DNA from: Sphingomonas zeae
Lineage (GTDB): Bacteria > Pseudomonadota > Alphaproteobacteria > Sphingomonadales > Sphingomonadaceae
Reading direction: 5' to 3'
DNA length: 64,000 nucleotides
NCBI RefSeq assembly: GCF_014197135.1
Contig: NZ_JACIFA010000005.1
Location: 1-64,000 of the forward strand
In this document: positions 20,099-29,315 of the stretch, one piece after another
Layout: the number at the start of each line of letters is the position of its first letter
Numbering within the stretch: position 1 is the first letter of the stretch
Notes under the pieces: model-generated
What the model was told of the DNA's origin: nothing
Database searches by the model: none
Seen by the model: only the letters and a program-made list of their open reading frames with translations
Made by a program: the position numbers and the translations under genes

Positions 20099-20941
20099 CT
20101 ATCGCAAAAAAGTCGACAGCACCCACCATCCCTGTTCCCGCGCCGCCCCCGCTGCGGCATCGCGCGCCTCGGCGTCGCCAAAAATCGCGAAGCAGGTCGC
20201 GCCCGATCCCGACATGCGTGCCAGTTCGACGCCGGGCGAACGGGTCAGCAGCGCGAGGACCGCATCGATCTGCGGCGCGATGACACGGGCTGGCGGCTCC
20301 AGGTCGTTGCGACCAGCCGCCGCGACCGTCATCACATCGCCCTGCCCCAGCGCCCCCCGGTCCACACCGTCCCAGCGGCCGAAGACCGCCGCCGTCGAAA
20401 CGCCGACGCCCGGATTGACCAGCAGGACCGGCCGCTCCCCCAGCGGCTCCAGCGGTTGAAGGGCATCGCCCTTCCCCTCGCCGCGCGCGGTCTGACCCAG
20501 CAGGCAGGCAGGAACATCCGCGCCCAGTTCGGCCGCCAGCGCGAACAGCGCGGGGTCGTCCGTCGCGACGCCGTGCAACCGCGCCAGCGCCCGCAGCGTC
20601 GCCGCCGCATCCGCCGAGCCCCCGCCGATGCCCGAGGCGACCGGCAAATGCTTGTCGAGGGTGATAGCATGGCCATCGTCCACGCCGAACCGCGCGCCGA
20701 ACCCGCGCGCCGCGCGCATGACGAGATTGTCGTCCTGCGACTCGCCTGCCAGCACGCTCGCAAAGGGTCCGGTCAGCGTCAGGCTGTCAGTGTCGGCCCG
20801 CTCCACCGTCACGACATCGCCGTCGCGGCAAAAGGCGAACAGTGTCTCCAGCTCGTGATAGCCGTCGTTGCGGCGACGGCGAACATGGAGCGCCAGATTG
20901 ATCTTGGCGGGGGCGGTCTCGACGATAGCGGTCATACCCAT
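20099..20941 (-). CDS. ispE: 4-diphosphocytidyl-2-C-methyl-D-erythritol kinase
   Basis: 280 residues. It phosphorylates CDP-methylerythritol in the non-mevalonate isoprenoid pathway. The GHMP kinase ATP loop PVASGIGGGSADAAATL is at 100-116; the N-terminal substrate motif ETAPAKINLALHVRRRRNDGYHELETLF and the C-terminal ARMSGSGATCFAIFG are intact. Translation may begin at M1 or M3. It follows the TPR gene by 35 bp on the same strand. Confidence 0.96.
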   Translation of the reverse strand: MGMTAIVETAPAKINLALHVRRRRNDGYHELETLFAFCRDGDVVTVERADTDSLTLTGPFASVLAGESQDDNLVMRAARGFGARFGVDDGHAITLDKHLPVASGIGGGSADAAATLRALARLHGVATDDPALFALAAELGADVPACLLGQTARGEGKGDALQPLEPLGERPVLLVNPGVGVSTAAVFGRWDGVDRGALGQGDVMTVAAAGRNDLEPPARVIAPQIDAVLALLTRSPGVELARMSGSGATCFAIFGDAEARDAAAGAAREQGWWVLSTFLR

Positions 20942-20976
20942 CCCATGCGTCGCACGGCTCCGCGCGGCAAGGCCGG

Positions 20977-22530
20977 TCAGCCCGCGATCTTCGCCGCCAG
21001 CCGGGCCTGTTCGCTATCGTCCGCCGTCAGTGCCGCCGCACGCCAGGCATAGCGTGCCTCATAATGCCGTCCGAGCGCCCAATAGATGTCGCCGAGATGG
21101 TCGTTGATCTCGCTATTGGCGGGTTCGGCCATGGCGGCGCGTTCGACCAGCGGCAGGCCGCGCTTGGTCTGCCCGGCCTTATAGTACGCCCAGCCGAGCG
21201 AATCGGTGATCGAGGCATCGTCGGGCGCCAGCTTGCTCGCCTTTTCGAGCAGCGCCAGCGAGCCCGGTACATCCTTGCCGCGCTCGATCCGCGCATAACC
21301 CAGATAGTTGAGCGCCAACGGCTCGTCGGGGCCGAGTTCGACCGCCTTGGCCAGCGCCACGTCGGCCTCGTCCTTACGCCCCGCCTGATCCAGCGCGCCG
21401 CCATATTGCAGCCACGCCGCCCAGGGGAGTGCGGGGTCGGCGCGAGTCACCCGTTCATACCAGGGCACCGCGTCGGCAGGGCGCTTGGCGGCGATCAGCT
21501 GGTCGGCATAGACCTGCCAGTCATCGATTGACGAATCCTTCGCGGTGGCCAATCCCCGGGCAAGCATCAGCGCCTCACCCTGCCGCCCCGCCTCGGCGAG
21601 CAAACCGATACGGACGATCGCGGCACGGTGCGCAAAGGCGCCGCGCGGGCGCACGTCCTGAATGGCGGCGATCGCGGCGTCCCAGGCCTCGTCCTTCGAC
21701 AGCGCCTCGGCCATCACCAGACGGGCACGGTCATTGTCCGGGTCGGCGATCAGGGCGGTGCGCGTCAGGGCGATCACCAGCGGACGCGGCCCCTCGCTCG
21801 CCAGTTCTGCCCCGATCCGCACCAGAAGTTGCGAGACGCCGAAGCCCAGATCAGGCTTGATCCCCAGCGCCTTGCGGTCGGACGTAACGAGCGGATCGCT
21901 GAGCAGCGCGCGGGCATTGGCCTCGTCGCCGCGCCCGGCGATCATCTCGGCCGCCGCGATGCGGGTGTCGGGGGCCGCGCGCATCGTCTCCAGCAGCACG
22001 CGGGCCGAGGCCGGGTCGATCCGCTTGCCTGCCAGCGCCAAGAGAATGCGATGCTCCTCGGCCAGCCGCCGCGCGACCGGCTCCTTGCCCGCGCTGTCGA
22101 GGCCGGGCTCGACCGGCTGCTTACGATCCCAGGCGGCCCAGGCGCGCAAGGTCGGCGACAGGATGCGCAGCGCGCCGCCGTCGATCCGCGTCAGCGCCGC
22201 GTCATAGGCCGCCCGATCGTCCTTGCGCGCCGCGATCGCCAGATCGAGCAGCGCGACGTCAATCGGCGCGACATTCTCCGCCTCCATGACACGCGCGGCC
22301 TTCAGCGCCAGAGGTACGTCGCCGCTGGTCATCGCCTCACGATAGGCGCGCACGGCGACCGCCGGATCGTCGGGCCAACCGGCCAGCGCTACGGCATAGT
22401 CCTTACTGGCCGCCCCCGAGCGCCCTTCCGACGCCGCCACCCGCGCCGCCAGATAGGCCGATAGCGGCGAACGGGGAATTTCGACTGCGGCCAGCGCGGG
22501 AGCAGACCAGCAGGTCCCGACCAGCAGCAA
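20977..22530 (-). CDS. TPR-repeat protein, probably exported
   Basis: 517 residues as read from TTG 22530. It consists of helical tetratricopeptide-like repeats; the clearest are in the last 160 residues (DEPLALNYLGYARIERGKD, then ASITDSLGWAYYKAGQTKRG and SEINDHLGDIYWALGRHYEA). Such proteins act as scaffolds in the envelope. The start is unresolved: the ten codons before the TTG (KRPFSRALTG) would complete a normal signal peptide ending in SAPALAA, but no ATG, GTG or TTG lies before them within the gap after the ETF-QO stop at 22559. Initiation from a rare codon or a base error is possible. Confidence 0.8.
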   Translation of the reverse strand: MLLVGTCWSAPALAAVEIPRSPLSAYLAARVAASEGRSGAASKDYAVALAGWPDDPAVAVRAYREAMTSGDVPLALKAARVMEAENVAPIDVALLDLAIAARKDDRAAYDAALTRIDGGALRILSPTLRAWAAWDRKQPVEPGLDSAGKEPVARRLAEEHRILLALAGKRIDPASARVLLETMRAAPDTRIAAAEMIAGRGDEANARALLSDPLVTSDRKALGIKPDLGFGVSQLLVRIGAELASEGPRPLVIALTRTALIADPDNDRARLVMAEALSKDEAWDAAIAAIQDVRPRGAFAHRAAIVRIGLLAEAGRQGEALMLARGLATAKDSSIDDWQVYADQLIAAKRPADAVPWYERVTRADPALPWAAWLQYGGALDQAGRKDEADVALAKAVELGPDEPLALNYLGYARIERGKDVPGSLALLEKASKLAPDDASITDSLGWAYYKAGQTKRGLPLVERAAMAEPANSEINDHLGDIYWALGRHYEARYAWRAAALTADDSEQARLAAKIAG

Positions 22531-22558
22531 TCCAGTCAGGGCACGAGAAAACGGACGC

Positions 22559-24214
22559 TTACATATTGGGATAATTCGGTCCTCCGCCGCCTTCCGGTAC
22601 GACCCAGTTGATGTTCTGGGTCGGGTCCTTGATGTCGCACGTCTTGCAGTGGACGCAGTTCTGGGCGTTGATCACAAACTTCGGATCGCCCTCTTCCACG
22701 CCCACCACCTCGTAAACACCTGCGGGACAGTAGCGTTGCGCAGGCTCGTCGAACAAGGGCAGGTTGTGCTCGATCGGCACGTCGGCATTCTTCAGCGTCA
22801 GGTGGACCGGCTGGTCCTCCTCATGATTGGTGTTCGACAGGAACACCGAGGACAGCCGATCGAAGGTCAGCACGCCGTCGGGCTTGGGGTAATCGGGCTT
22901 CTTCACCTGATCCTTGCGCCACAGGCTTTCGTGATCGGGCTTGTGCTTCATCGTGAAGGGCATCTTGAGGCCGAAATGCTCGGCCCACATGGTCACGCCC
23001 GCCAGCCCCGAGCCGAGCGTATCGCCATATTTCTTGACCAGCGGCACGACGTTGCGGACGGTCGACAACTCCTTGTAGAGCCACGATGCGCGGAACGCCG
23101 CCGGGTAATCGGTCAGCTCGTCGCCCTCGCGCCCCGCCTGCACGGCGGCGAACGCCGCTTCGGCCGCCAGCATCGCCGACTTCATCGCGCCGTGCGTGCC
23201 CTTGATGCGGGGCACGTTGAGGAAGCCCGCCGAACAGCCGACCAGCACGCCACCGGGGAAAGTCAGCTTCGGGATCGCCTGCAACCCGCCGTCATTGATT
23301 GCCCGCGCGCCATAGGAGACACGCTTGCCGCCCTTCAGCAGCTCGGCGATGGCGGGGTGGGTCTTCCACTTCTGCATCTCCTGGAAGGGGGAGATATACG
23401 GGTTGGTGTAGTTCAGCCATGTCACGAAGCCGAGTGCGACCTGCCCGCCCGCCTGGTGATAGATGAAGCCGCCGCCATTGGCGTCGTCGCCCAGCGGCCA
23501 GCCTTGCGTGTGGATCACGCGCCCCGGCACATGCTTGGCGGGGTCGATGTCCCACAATTCCTTGATGCCCAGACCATAGACCTGCGGATCACTGTCACGC
23601 GCGAGGTCGAACTGGCGGATGATTTCCTTCGACAGATGGCCGCGAACGCCCTCGGCAAAGAAGGTGTATTTGGCGTGCAGCTCCAGGCCCGGCTGGTAAT
23701 CAGGCTTGTGCGTGCCGTCGCGCGCCACGCCCATATCGCCGGTCGCGACGCCCTTCACCCGGCCATCCTCATGGAACAGGATTTCAGCGGCGGCGAAACC
23801 GGGGAAGATTTCGACACCCAGTTCCTCGGCCTTGCCCGCCAGCCAGCGGCACAGATTGCCGAGACTGCCGGTATAGGTGCCCTTATTGTGCATGAAGGGC
23901 GGGGTCAGCGCGTGCGGCAGGTTGCGCTGCTTGGTCGCGCTCAGGACCCAGTGGAGGTTCTCGGTCACCGGCACCTCGGCCAGCGGGCAGCCATCGTCGC
24001 GCCAGTCGGGTAGCAGCTCGTCCAGCGCGATCGGATCGATCACCGCGCCCGACAGGATGTGCGCGCCGACCTCGGACCCCTTTTCGAGGACGCAGACCGC
24101 CAGCTCGCCGCCGGTTTCGGCCGCCAGCTGTTTCAGCCGGATCGCCGCCGACAGGCCCGCTGGGCCAGCGCCGACGATCACCACGTCATAGGGCATCGAT
24201 TCGCGTTCGCTCAT
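22559..24214 (-). CDS. Electron transfer flavoprotein-ubiquinone oxidoreductase
   Basis: 551 residues from ATG 24214, preceded by GCGAGGA. It passes electrons from ETF to ubiquinone at the inner membrane during fatty- and amino-acid oxidation. The N-terminus has the FAD-binding VVIVGAGPAGLSAAIRL; the middle contains GVRGHLSKEIIRQFDL. The C-terminal ferredoxin-like part has 4Fe-4S cysteines in RYCPAGVYEV and CVHCKTCDIKDPTQNINW. It is divergent from the UDG-like gene. Confidence 0.95.
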   Translation of the reverse strand: MSERESMPYDVVIVGAGPAGLSAAIRLKQLAAETGGELAVCVLEKGSEVGAHILSGAVIDPIALDELLPDWRDDGCPLAEVPVTENLHWVLSATKQRNLPHALTPPFMHNKGTYTGSLGNLCRWLAGKAEELGVEIFPGFAAAEILFHEDGRVKGVATGDMGVARDGTHKPDYQPGLELHAKYTFFAEGVRGHLSKEIIRQFDLARDSDPQVYGLGIKELWDIDPAKHVPGRVIHTQGWPLGDDANGGGFIYHQAGGQVALGFVTWLNYTNPYISPFQEMQKWKTHPAIAELLKGGKRVSYGARAINDGGLQAIPKLTFPGGVLVGCSAGFLNVPRIKGTHGAMKSAMLAAEAAFAAVQAGREGDELTDYPAAFRASWLYKELSTVRNVVPLVKKYGDTLGSGLAGVTMWAEHFGLKMPFTMKHKPDHESLWRKDQVKKPDYPKPDGVLTFDRLSSVFLSNTNHEEDQPVHLTLKNADVPIEHNLPLFDEPAQRYCPAGVYEVVGVEEGDPKFVINAQNCVHCKTCDIKDPTQNINWVVPEGGGGPNYPNM

Positions 24215-24342
24215 GGCATCCTCGCTTTGTGACCGCGCCGCTGCCGTAGCGTCCCGTCTGGCGGGCTCGTCCGGGCGCGGACGGTAAACATCTTGTCCTG
24301 ACAGCCGATCCGACAGATTGACGCGCACGTCAACCTTGCAGC

Positions 24343-25113
24343 ATGAACCTGTGTCATATGGGGGCTATTCCAACGTTCGACACCGCACCGCTCGACGGTG
24401 CCCTCGCGGCCAGCATCCTCGACTGGTGGCATGATGCCGGCGTCGACCTGCTGGTCGAGGACGAGCCCCGCGACTGGAGGGCGCCCGAGCCTGCCCGTGC
24501 TCCAGCCCTCTCGCCCCAGCATTCGCCGGCTGCCGCGCCCATCACGGCACCGGTGGCGCTACTGCCCGACACGCTGGAAGCCTTTCTGGCTTGGCGGCTG
24601 TCCGATGCCGCGCCGGAGGCGACATGGGACGGCGTGTCGCTGACCGCCACCGGCCCCGCCGATGCCGCGCTGATGGTGCTGGTCGACTGTCCCGATCGCG
24701 AAGATGGCGAGGCGGGGCAGATCCTGTCCGGCGCGCCGGGCCGGTTGTTCGACCGGATGCTCGTCGCCATGGGCCAGTCGCGTGAGACGGTGCATATCGC
24801 CTCGGTCTGCGCGCGGCGGCCGATCGCGGGACGGACGCCCGCCGGACTGGAAGCGAGGCTTGCCGAAATCGCGCTGCATCATGTCGGTCTGATCGCCCCG
24901 CGCGGGCTGTTGCTGCTCGGCAATGCGGCGAGCCGTGCCGTGCTTGGGACCGAATTGACGGACGCGCGCGGACATTCGCATGTCGTTGACCATAAAAGCG
25001 GAAATTGCCGGGCTGTCGCCACATTCCATCCGCGCTTCCTGATCGAGAAGCCGATGGCAAAGGCGGAAAGCTGGAAGGATTTGCAAAGGGTCATGGGGGA
25101 ATTGAACGCATGA
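24343..25113 (+). CDS. Uracil-DNA glycosylase superfamily protein with altered motifs
   Basis: 256 residues from ATG 24343 (or ATG 24358; neither has a strong ribosome binding site). The fold is recognisable: LDWWHDAGVDLLVED at the N-terminus, a DRMLVAMGQSRETVHIASV segment, LLLLGNAA and the C-terminal ATFHPRFLI. The usual family-4 motif GExPG is replaced by VDCPDRE, and the N-terminal CxxC that starts the iron-sulfur site is absent. Activity on uracil is therefore uncertain. The stop overlaps the start of the transglycosylase gene (ATGA at 25110-25113). Confidence 0.75.
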   Translation: MNLCHMGAIPTFDTAPLDGALAASILDWWHDAGVDLLVEDEPRDWRAPEPARAPALSPQHSPAAAPITAPVALLPDTLEAFLAWRLSDAAPEATWDGVSLTATGPADAALMVLVDCPDREDGEAGQILSGAPGRLFDRMLVAMGQSRETVHIASVCARRPIAGRTPAGLEARLAEIALHHVGLIAPRGLLLLGNAASRAVLGTELTDARGHSHVVDHKSGNCRAVATFHPRFLIEKPMAKAESWKDLQRVMGELNA

Positions 25114-26975
25114 AGCTGGGGCGGGCGATCGCGAAGGGCGCGGCCATCGGGGCTTTGTTGACGGTCGCCAGTGGTGCAGCCATCGCTGCCGAACCCGTCA
25201 CCAACGCTGACGTCCGCAGCTCCACCGCGCTCAAGGCTCCGCCCGCCATCCCCGCGCTGCTCGATGCCGATCAGAAGGCAGGCTATGAGCGCGTCTTCGC
25301 CGCGATCCGGGACAGCCGCTGGACCGACGCGCAGCTGGAACTGGATTCGCTCAAGCCCGGTCCGCTCCACGCCATCGCCCGCGCCGAGCTTTACACCGCC
25401 AAGGGATCGCCCAAGGTCGATGTCGAGCGGCTGGTCGCGCTGCTCAACGAAGCACCCGAGCTGCCCCAGGCCGAACAGCTGGCCCGCCTTGCCCGGTCGC
25501 GCGGCGCGCATGACCTGCCCCCCCTTCCCGAGACCCACACGCTGATCTGGCAGGACGGCGCCCCCCGCCGCACCCGTGCCAAGAGCGTGCGCAGTGATCA
25601 GATCGCCGCCGATCTGGCCGCCAAGATGCAGCCCTTCGTCAAGGCGGATGATGGCCCCTCGGCGCGCGCGCTGCTCGAATCGACGCAAGGTTTGTCGCCC
25701 GAGGCGCTGACCGAGTGGCAGCAGAAGGTCGCCTGGATCTATTTCCTTAGCGGCGACGACGCCAATGCCCGCGCGCTCGCCGCCCAGGCCGCCGAAGGGT
25801 ACGGCGACTGGGCGGTGCAGGGGCGCTGGACCGTCGCCCTGTCGGCATGGCGGCAGAATGACTGCCAGGCCGCCGCCACCGCGTTCGAGGGCACGGCGGC
25901 GCGCGCCACCGATGTCGATCTGCGCGCCGCCGCGCTCTATTGGGCCGCGCGCGCGGACATGGTGTGTGGCCGCCCCGACAAGATCGAGGGTCGCCTGCGC
26001 TCTGCCTCGCAATTCCGCGAGAGCTTCTACGGCCAGCTCGCCCGCCAGGCGCTGGGGATGCACGGCGACCGAGAGCCTAGGGGGCAGCTGGTCGCGACTG
26101 ACTGGGCCGCGCTCGACCGTCGCCCCAATATCCTGGTCGCCGCTGCTCTGGTCGAGATCGGCGAGACCGACCTTGCCGATCAAGTGATCCGCCAGCAGGC
26201 GCGGATCGGCCAGCCGACCGAGTTCCGCAGCTTGGTCCGCCTCGCTGAATCGCTCGACCTGCCCGCCACCACCGTCTGGCTGGCGCATAATTGCCCCGCG
26301 GGCGTTACCGCCACGGCCGAGGCGCGCTATCCGACGCCCAGCTGGAAGCCCGACAGCGGCTGGCGGGTCGAAAAGGCGCTCGTCTATGCCCATACCCTGC
26401 AAGAGAGTGGGTTCCGCAACAAGGTGGTCAGTCCGGCAGGTGCCTATGGCCTGATGCAGATCATGCCCGCGGCGGCAACCGATTTCGCCCGCGAACGCGG
26501 CGTGTCGATCGATCGCTCGGCGTTGACCAAGCCCTCGACCAACATGGATATCGGCCAGCGCCATCTAGAGCGGCTGCGCGACATGACGGGTATCACCGGC
26601 GGCCTTCTGCCCAAGGTGATCGCCGCCTATAATGCCGGGCCGAAGCCGGTCGGCGAATGGAACAGCCTGGTCCGCGACGGTGGCGATCCGCTGCTCTATA
26701 TCGAGAGCATCCCCTATTGGGAGACGCGCGGCTATGTCACCATGGTGCTGCGCAACTATTGGATGTACGAGAGTCAGACCGGCAAGTCGAAATCGCCTAG
26801 CCGCGCTGCGCTGGCACAAGGGATGTGGCCGCGCTTCCCCGGCCTGCCGGGCGCGTCGGCGATCCGCCTGCAACGTCCCAATGTGGCGCAGGCGCGCGTG
26901 ACGCCGAAGACGACCATCGCGCTGAACGCGACGGTCAGCCCTCAGTCGCATACGGCGATGCCGCAGGCCAATTGA
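25110..26975 (+). CDS. Soluble lytic murein transglycosylase (Slt-like)
   Basis: 621 residues from ATG 25110. A signal peptide (about 1-28, ending SGAAIAA) directs it to the periplasm. A long helical superhelix precedes the C-terminal SLT domain, where the catalytic Glu432 lies in [11 protein letters not shown], followed by [16 protein letters not shown] and [12 protein letters not shown]. It cuts peptidoglycan glycan strands, leaving 1,6-anhydro-muropeptides. Such products are the signals sensed by AmpR-type regulators, one of which is encoded at 50279-51148. Translation is coupled to the UDG-like gene. Confidence 0.92.
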   Translation: MKLGRAIAKGAAIGALLTVASGAAIAAEPVTNADVRSSTALKAPPAIPALLDADQKAGYERVFAAIRDSRWTDAQLELDSLKPGPLHAIARAELYTAKGSPKVDVERLVALLNEAPELPQAEQLARLARSRGAHDLPPLPETHTLIWQDGAPRRTRAKSVRSDQIAADLAAKMQPFVKADDGPSARALLESTQGLSPEALTEWQQKVAWIYFLSGDDANARALAAQAAEGYGDWAVQGRWTVALSAWRQNDCQAAATAFEGTAARATDVDLRAAALYWAARADMVCGRPDKIEGRLRSASQFRESFYGQLARQALGMHGDREPRGQLVATDWAALDRRPNILVAAALVEIGETDLADQVIRQQARIGQPTEFRSLVRLAESLDLPATTVWLAHNCPAGVTATAEARYPTPSWKPDSGWRVEKALVYAHTLQESGFRNKVVSPAGAYGLMQIMPAAATDFARERGVSIDRSALTKPSTNMDIGQRHLERLRDMTGITGGLLPKVIAAYNAGPKPVGEWNSLVRDGGDPLLYIESIPYWETRGYVTMVLRNYWMYESQTGKSKSPSRAALAQGMWPRFPGLPGASAIRLQRPNVAQARVTPKTTIALNATVSPQSHTAMPQAN

Positions 26976-27063
26976 TCGGGTTTGCGGCCAGAGGGATTCG
27001 CTTAGCCTACGACGTCGCTCACCACGCCGCCCCCAAAATCCGCGATCGAACGTTCATCCCGCC

Positions 27064-27591
27064 ATGCCCATCGACACCAGCCGCAGCTTCACGCCCGTCC
27101 GCATCGCGGTGCTCACCGTTTCCGACACCCGCTCGCTGGCGGAGGACCGTTCCGGCGACACGCTGGTCGGCCTCCTCGCCGATGCCGGTCATGAACTGGC
27201 CGACCGCACCATCCTGCGTGACGACGCCGACCAGATCGTGGCGCAGCTGAACCGCTGGATCGACGACGCCAGCATCGACTGCATCCTGACCACGGGCGGC
27301 ACCGGCGTCACCGGCCGCGACGTCACGCCCGAGGCGGTCGAGCGCGTCGCGACCAAGATGATCCCGGGCTTCGGCGAGCTATTCCGCTGGCTCAGCTATC
27401 AGACGATCGGCACCTCGACGATCCAGTCGCGCGCCTGCGCCTGCGTCGCGCGCGGCACCTATATCTTTGCGCTGCCTGGTTCGACCGGCGCGGTGAAAGA
27501 TGCATGGAACGGCATCCTGCGCGACCAGCTCGACAGCCGCCACCGCCCCTGTAACTTTGTCGAGCTTATGCCGCGCCTGTTGGAGCGGTAA
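27064..27591 (+). CDS. moaB: Molybdenum cofactor biosynthesis protein B
   Basis: 175 residues of the MoaB/Mog fold. Signature stretches are [11 protein letters not shown] at the N-terminus, [20 protein letters not shown] and [14 protein letters not shown]. In molybdopterin synthesis this family binds and adenylates molybdopterin. It stands 88 bp after the transglycosylase and its stop directly abuts the stop of the convergent VOC gene. No other moa gene is present in the window. Confidence 0.93.
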   Translation: MPIDTSRSFTPVRIAVLTVSDTRSLAEDRSGDTLVGLLADAGHELADRTILRDDADQIVAQLNRWIDDASIDCILTTGGTGVTGRDVTPEAVERVATKMIPGFGELFRWLSYQTIGTSTIQSRACACVARGTYIFALPGSTGAVKDAWNGILRDQLDSRHRPCNFVELMPRLLER

Positions 27592-27936
27592 TCAGTCGGC
27601 CTGCATCGCCGCGAGTTCGTGCCCGTCGACATCGCGGAAGTGAAAGCGCCGCCCGCCGGGAAAGGCGAAGATCTGCACGACGACCGACCCGCCCGCCGCC
27701 TCGACGGCAGCCAATGTCGCCTCCAGATCGTCGACCCGGATCACCGGCAGCGGCGCCTTCACCTTGTCCGCAGCGGCGTCGAGGCCCAGATCGGTATCCC
27801 CGCTCATCGTCGCGGCATAGTCCGGCCCAAAATCGGCGAAGGTCCAGCCGAACGCCTCCGCATAGAACCGCTTCGCCGCCGCCCGGTCGCCGACCGGCAA
27901 TTCCAAATAATCCAAGCGTGCCACCTGACCCTCCAT
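27592..27936 (-). CDS. VOC-family (glyoxalase/dioxygenase fold) protein
   Basis: 114 residues, one VOC domain. Typical features are LDYLELPVGDRAAAKRFYAEAFGW, followed by a VIRVDDLEATLAAVEAAGGSV helix-strand unit and FRDVDGHELAAMQ at the end. The substrate or metal cannot be assigned. Its stop codon directly follows the moaB stop on the opposite strand, and it starts 40 bp from the divergent radical SAM gene. Confidence 0.85.
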   Translation of the reverse strand: MEGQVARLDYLELPVGDRAAAKRFYAEAFGWTFADFGPDYAATMSGDTDLGLDAAADKVKAPLPVIRVDDLEATLAAVEAAGGSVVVQIFAFPGGRRFHFRDVDGHELAAMQAD

Positions 27937-27976
27937 CGTTCTTGCTATGTTCTGAAAGCTGCCCTAGTTTCCAACG

Positions 27977-29059
27977 ATGGGCAAGCCCGATTTCTCGAAA
28001 CGGACGCAGCGCGGCGCGACGATCAATGCGACTAGCCGCCGCTTCGCGCTGCCTGAAAGCGTAAGCGACGGCGACTGGCTCGACGCCCAGGGCACCATCG
28101 ATGGCGCGCCGCCGCCGCTGCGCACCAGCGTGACGGTGGAGCGGGCACGGACGATCCTCAGCCGCAACAGCTCTCCCGACATACCGTTCGACCGCTCGAT
28201 CAATCCTTATCGCGGCTGCGAGCATGGCTGTATCTATTGCTTCGCGCGACCGAGCCATGCCTATCACGACCTGTCACCGGGCCTGGACTTCGAAAGCCGG
28301 TTGTTCGCCAAGCCTGACGCCGCCGAATTGCTGCGTGCCGAGTTGGGCAAGCCCGGATACCGCGTCGCGCCGATCGCGCTGGGGACGAATACCGATCCCT
28401 ATCAGCCGATCGAGGGCGAATGGCGGATCACGCGCGCGGTCCTGGAGGTGCTGGCCGAAACCGATCATCCGGTCGCGATCACCACCAAGTCCGACCGCGT
28501 CCTGCGCGACATCGACATCCTGGCCCCCATGGCCGCCAAGGGGTTGGCGACCGTCTGTATCTCGGTGACGTCACTCGATGCGAAGGTCGCACGAACGGTG
28601 GAACCCCGCGCGCCGACGCCCGAGCGGCGGTTGGCCGCCGTGGCGAAACTGGTGGCCGCAGGTATTCCCACCTATGTTTCGATCGCACCGGTCATTCCGG
28701 CGATTACCGACCATGAAATCGAGCATCTGGTCGCCCGCGCGGCCGAGGCCGGCGCGCGCCACGCCTTCTTCATCCCCGTCCGCCTGCCGCACGAAGTCGC
28801 CCCGCTGTTCCGCGCCTGGCTCGACGCACATTTTCCCGATCGGGCGGGCAAGGTCATGGCGATCATCCAGTCGCTGCGCGGCGGACGCGACAATGATCCC
28901 GATTTCTTTACCCGGATGAAGGGGCAAGGGCCATGGGCCGAGCTTCTGCGGGTCCGCTTTCACCGCGCCTGTCGTCTGCACGGGCTCAACCTCGACCGGC
29001 CCCAACTCGATATAACCTGGTTCCGCCGGCCCAAAGGCCCACAGGGCGAGCTGTTCTGA
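27977..29059 (+). CDS. PA0069-family radical SAM protein
   Basis: 360 residues. The iron-sulfur motif is CEHGCIYC with cysteines 81, 85 and 88 (CxxxCxxC), preceded by INPYRG and followed by FARPSHAYHDLSPGLDFES, the signature of the PA0069 group near spore-photoproduct-lyase-like enzymes. AITTKSDRVLRDIDIL belongs to the partial TIM barrel. It should cleave S-adenosylmethionine to start radical chemistry; the substrate of this group is not known. A small acidic-protein gene follows 48 bp later. Confidence 0.9.
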   Translation: MGKPDFSKRTQRGATINATSRRFALPESVSDGDWLDAQGTIDGAPPPLRTSVTVERARTILSRNSSPDIPFDRSINPYRGCEHGCIYCFARPSHAYHDLSPGLDFESRLFAKPDAAELLRAELGKPGYRVAPIALGTNTDPYQPIEGEWRITRAVLEVLAETDHPVAITTKSDRVLRDIDILAPMAAKGLATVCISVTSLDAKVARTVEPRAPTPERRLAAVAKLVAAGIPTYVSIAPVIPAITDHEIEHLVARAAEAGARHAFFIPVRLPHEVAPLFRAWLDAHFPDRAGKVMAIIQSLRGGRDNDPDFFTRMKGQGPWAELLRVRFHRACRLHGLNLDRPQLDITWFRRPKGPQGELF

Positions 29060-29107
29060 GGATCGTCCCGCTTCCCCGGAGCGTTATGCCAGCGAAGGAG
29101 AGAAAAA

Positions 29108-29242
29108 ATGATGACCGATCCCGAACAGACCAGCCCGGAAAATCTGCCCAACGAGGATGAGGCGGACAGCTCGGGCGGCGGCTATGGCAATCATGGCGAG
29201 GCTGGCGAGGACGAGCAGGATCGCCGCGAAGTCGGCGGCTGA
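29108..29242 (+). CDS. Small acidic protein, 44 residues
   Basis: A short frame starting ATG ATG at 29108, preceded by a strong AGGAGA (29096-29101). The product is MMTDPEQTSPENLPNEDEAD followed by a glycine-rich SSGGGYGNHGEAG and an acidic/arginine end (EDEQDRREVGG). It is hydrophilic, probably disordered, with no signal or membrane segment. The good ribosome binding site and clean coding frame support a real gene. Function unknown; it may be co-transcribed with the radical SAM gene. Confidence 0.6.
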   Translation: MMTDPEQTSPENLPNEDEADSSGGGYGNHGEAGEDEQDRREVGG

Positions 29243-29276
29243 TCGTCCCGCCCCATTCCTAAAATCCGGCCCAACG

Positions 29277-29306
29277 CCGTCATCCCAGCGCAGGCCGGGA
29301 TGACGG
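29277..29306. repeat. Palindromic intergenic repeat / likely bidirectional terminator
   Basis: CCGTCATCCC (29277-29286), 10-base loop, GGGATGACGG (29297-29306). The form (GTCATCCC...GGGATGAC) resembles dispersed palindromes found in many alphaproteobacteria. It sits between the convergent small acidic gene and dnaE and could end both transcripts, although there is no long U-run. Confidence 0.65.
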
Positions 29307-29315
29307 TGGGGTCCT

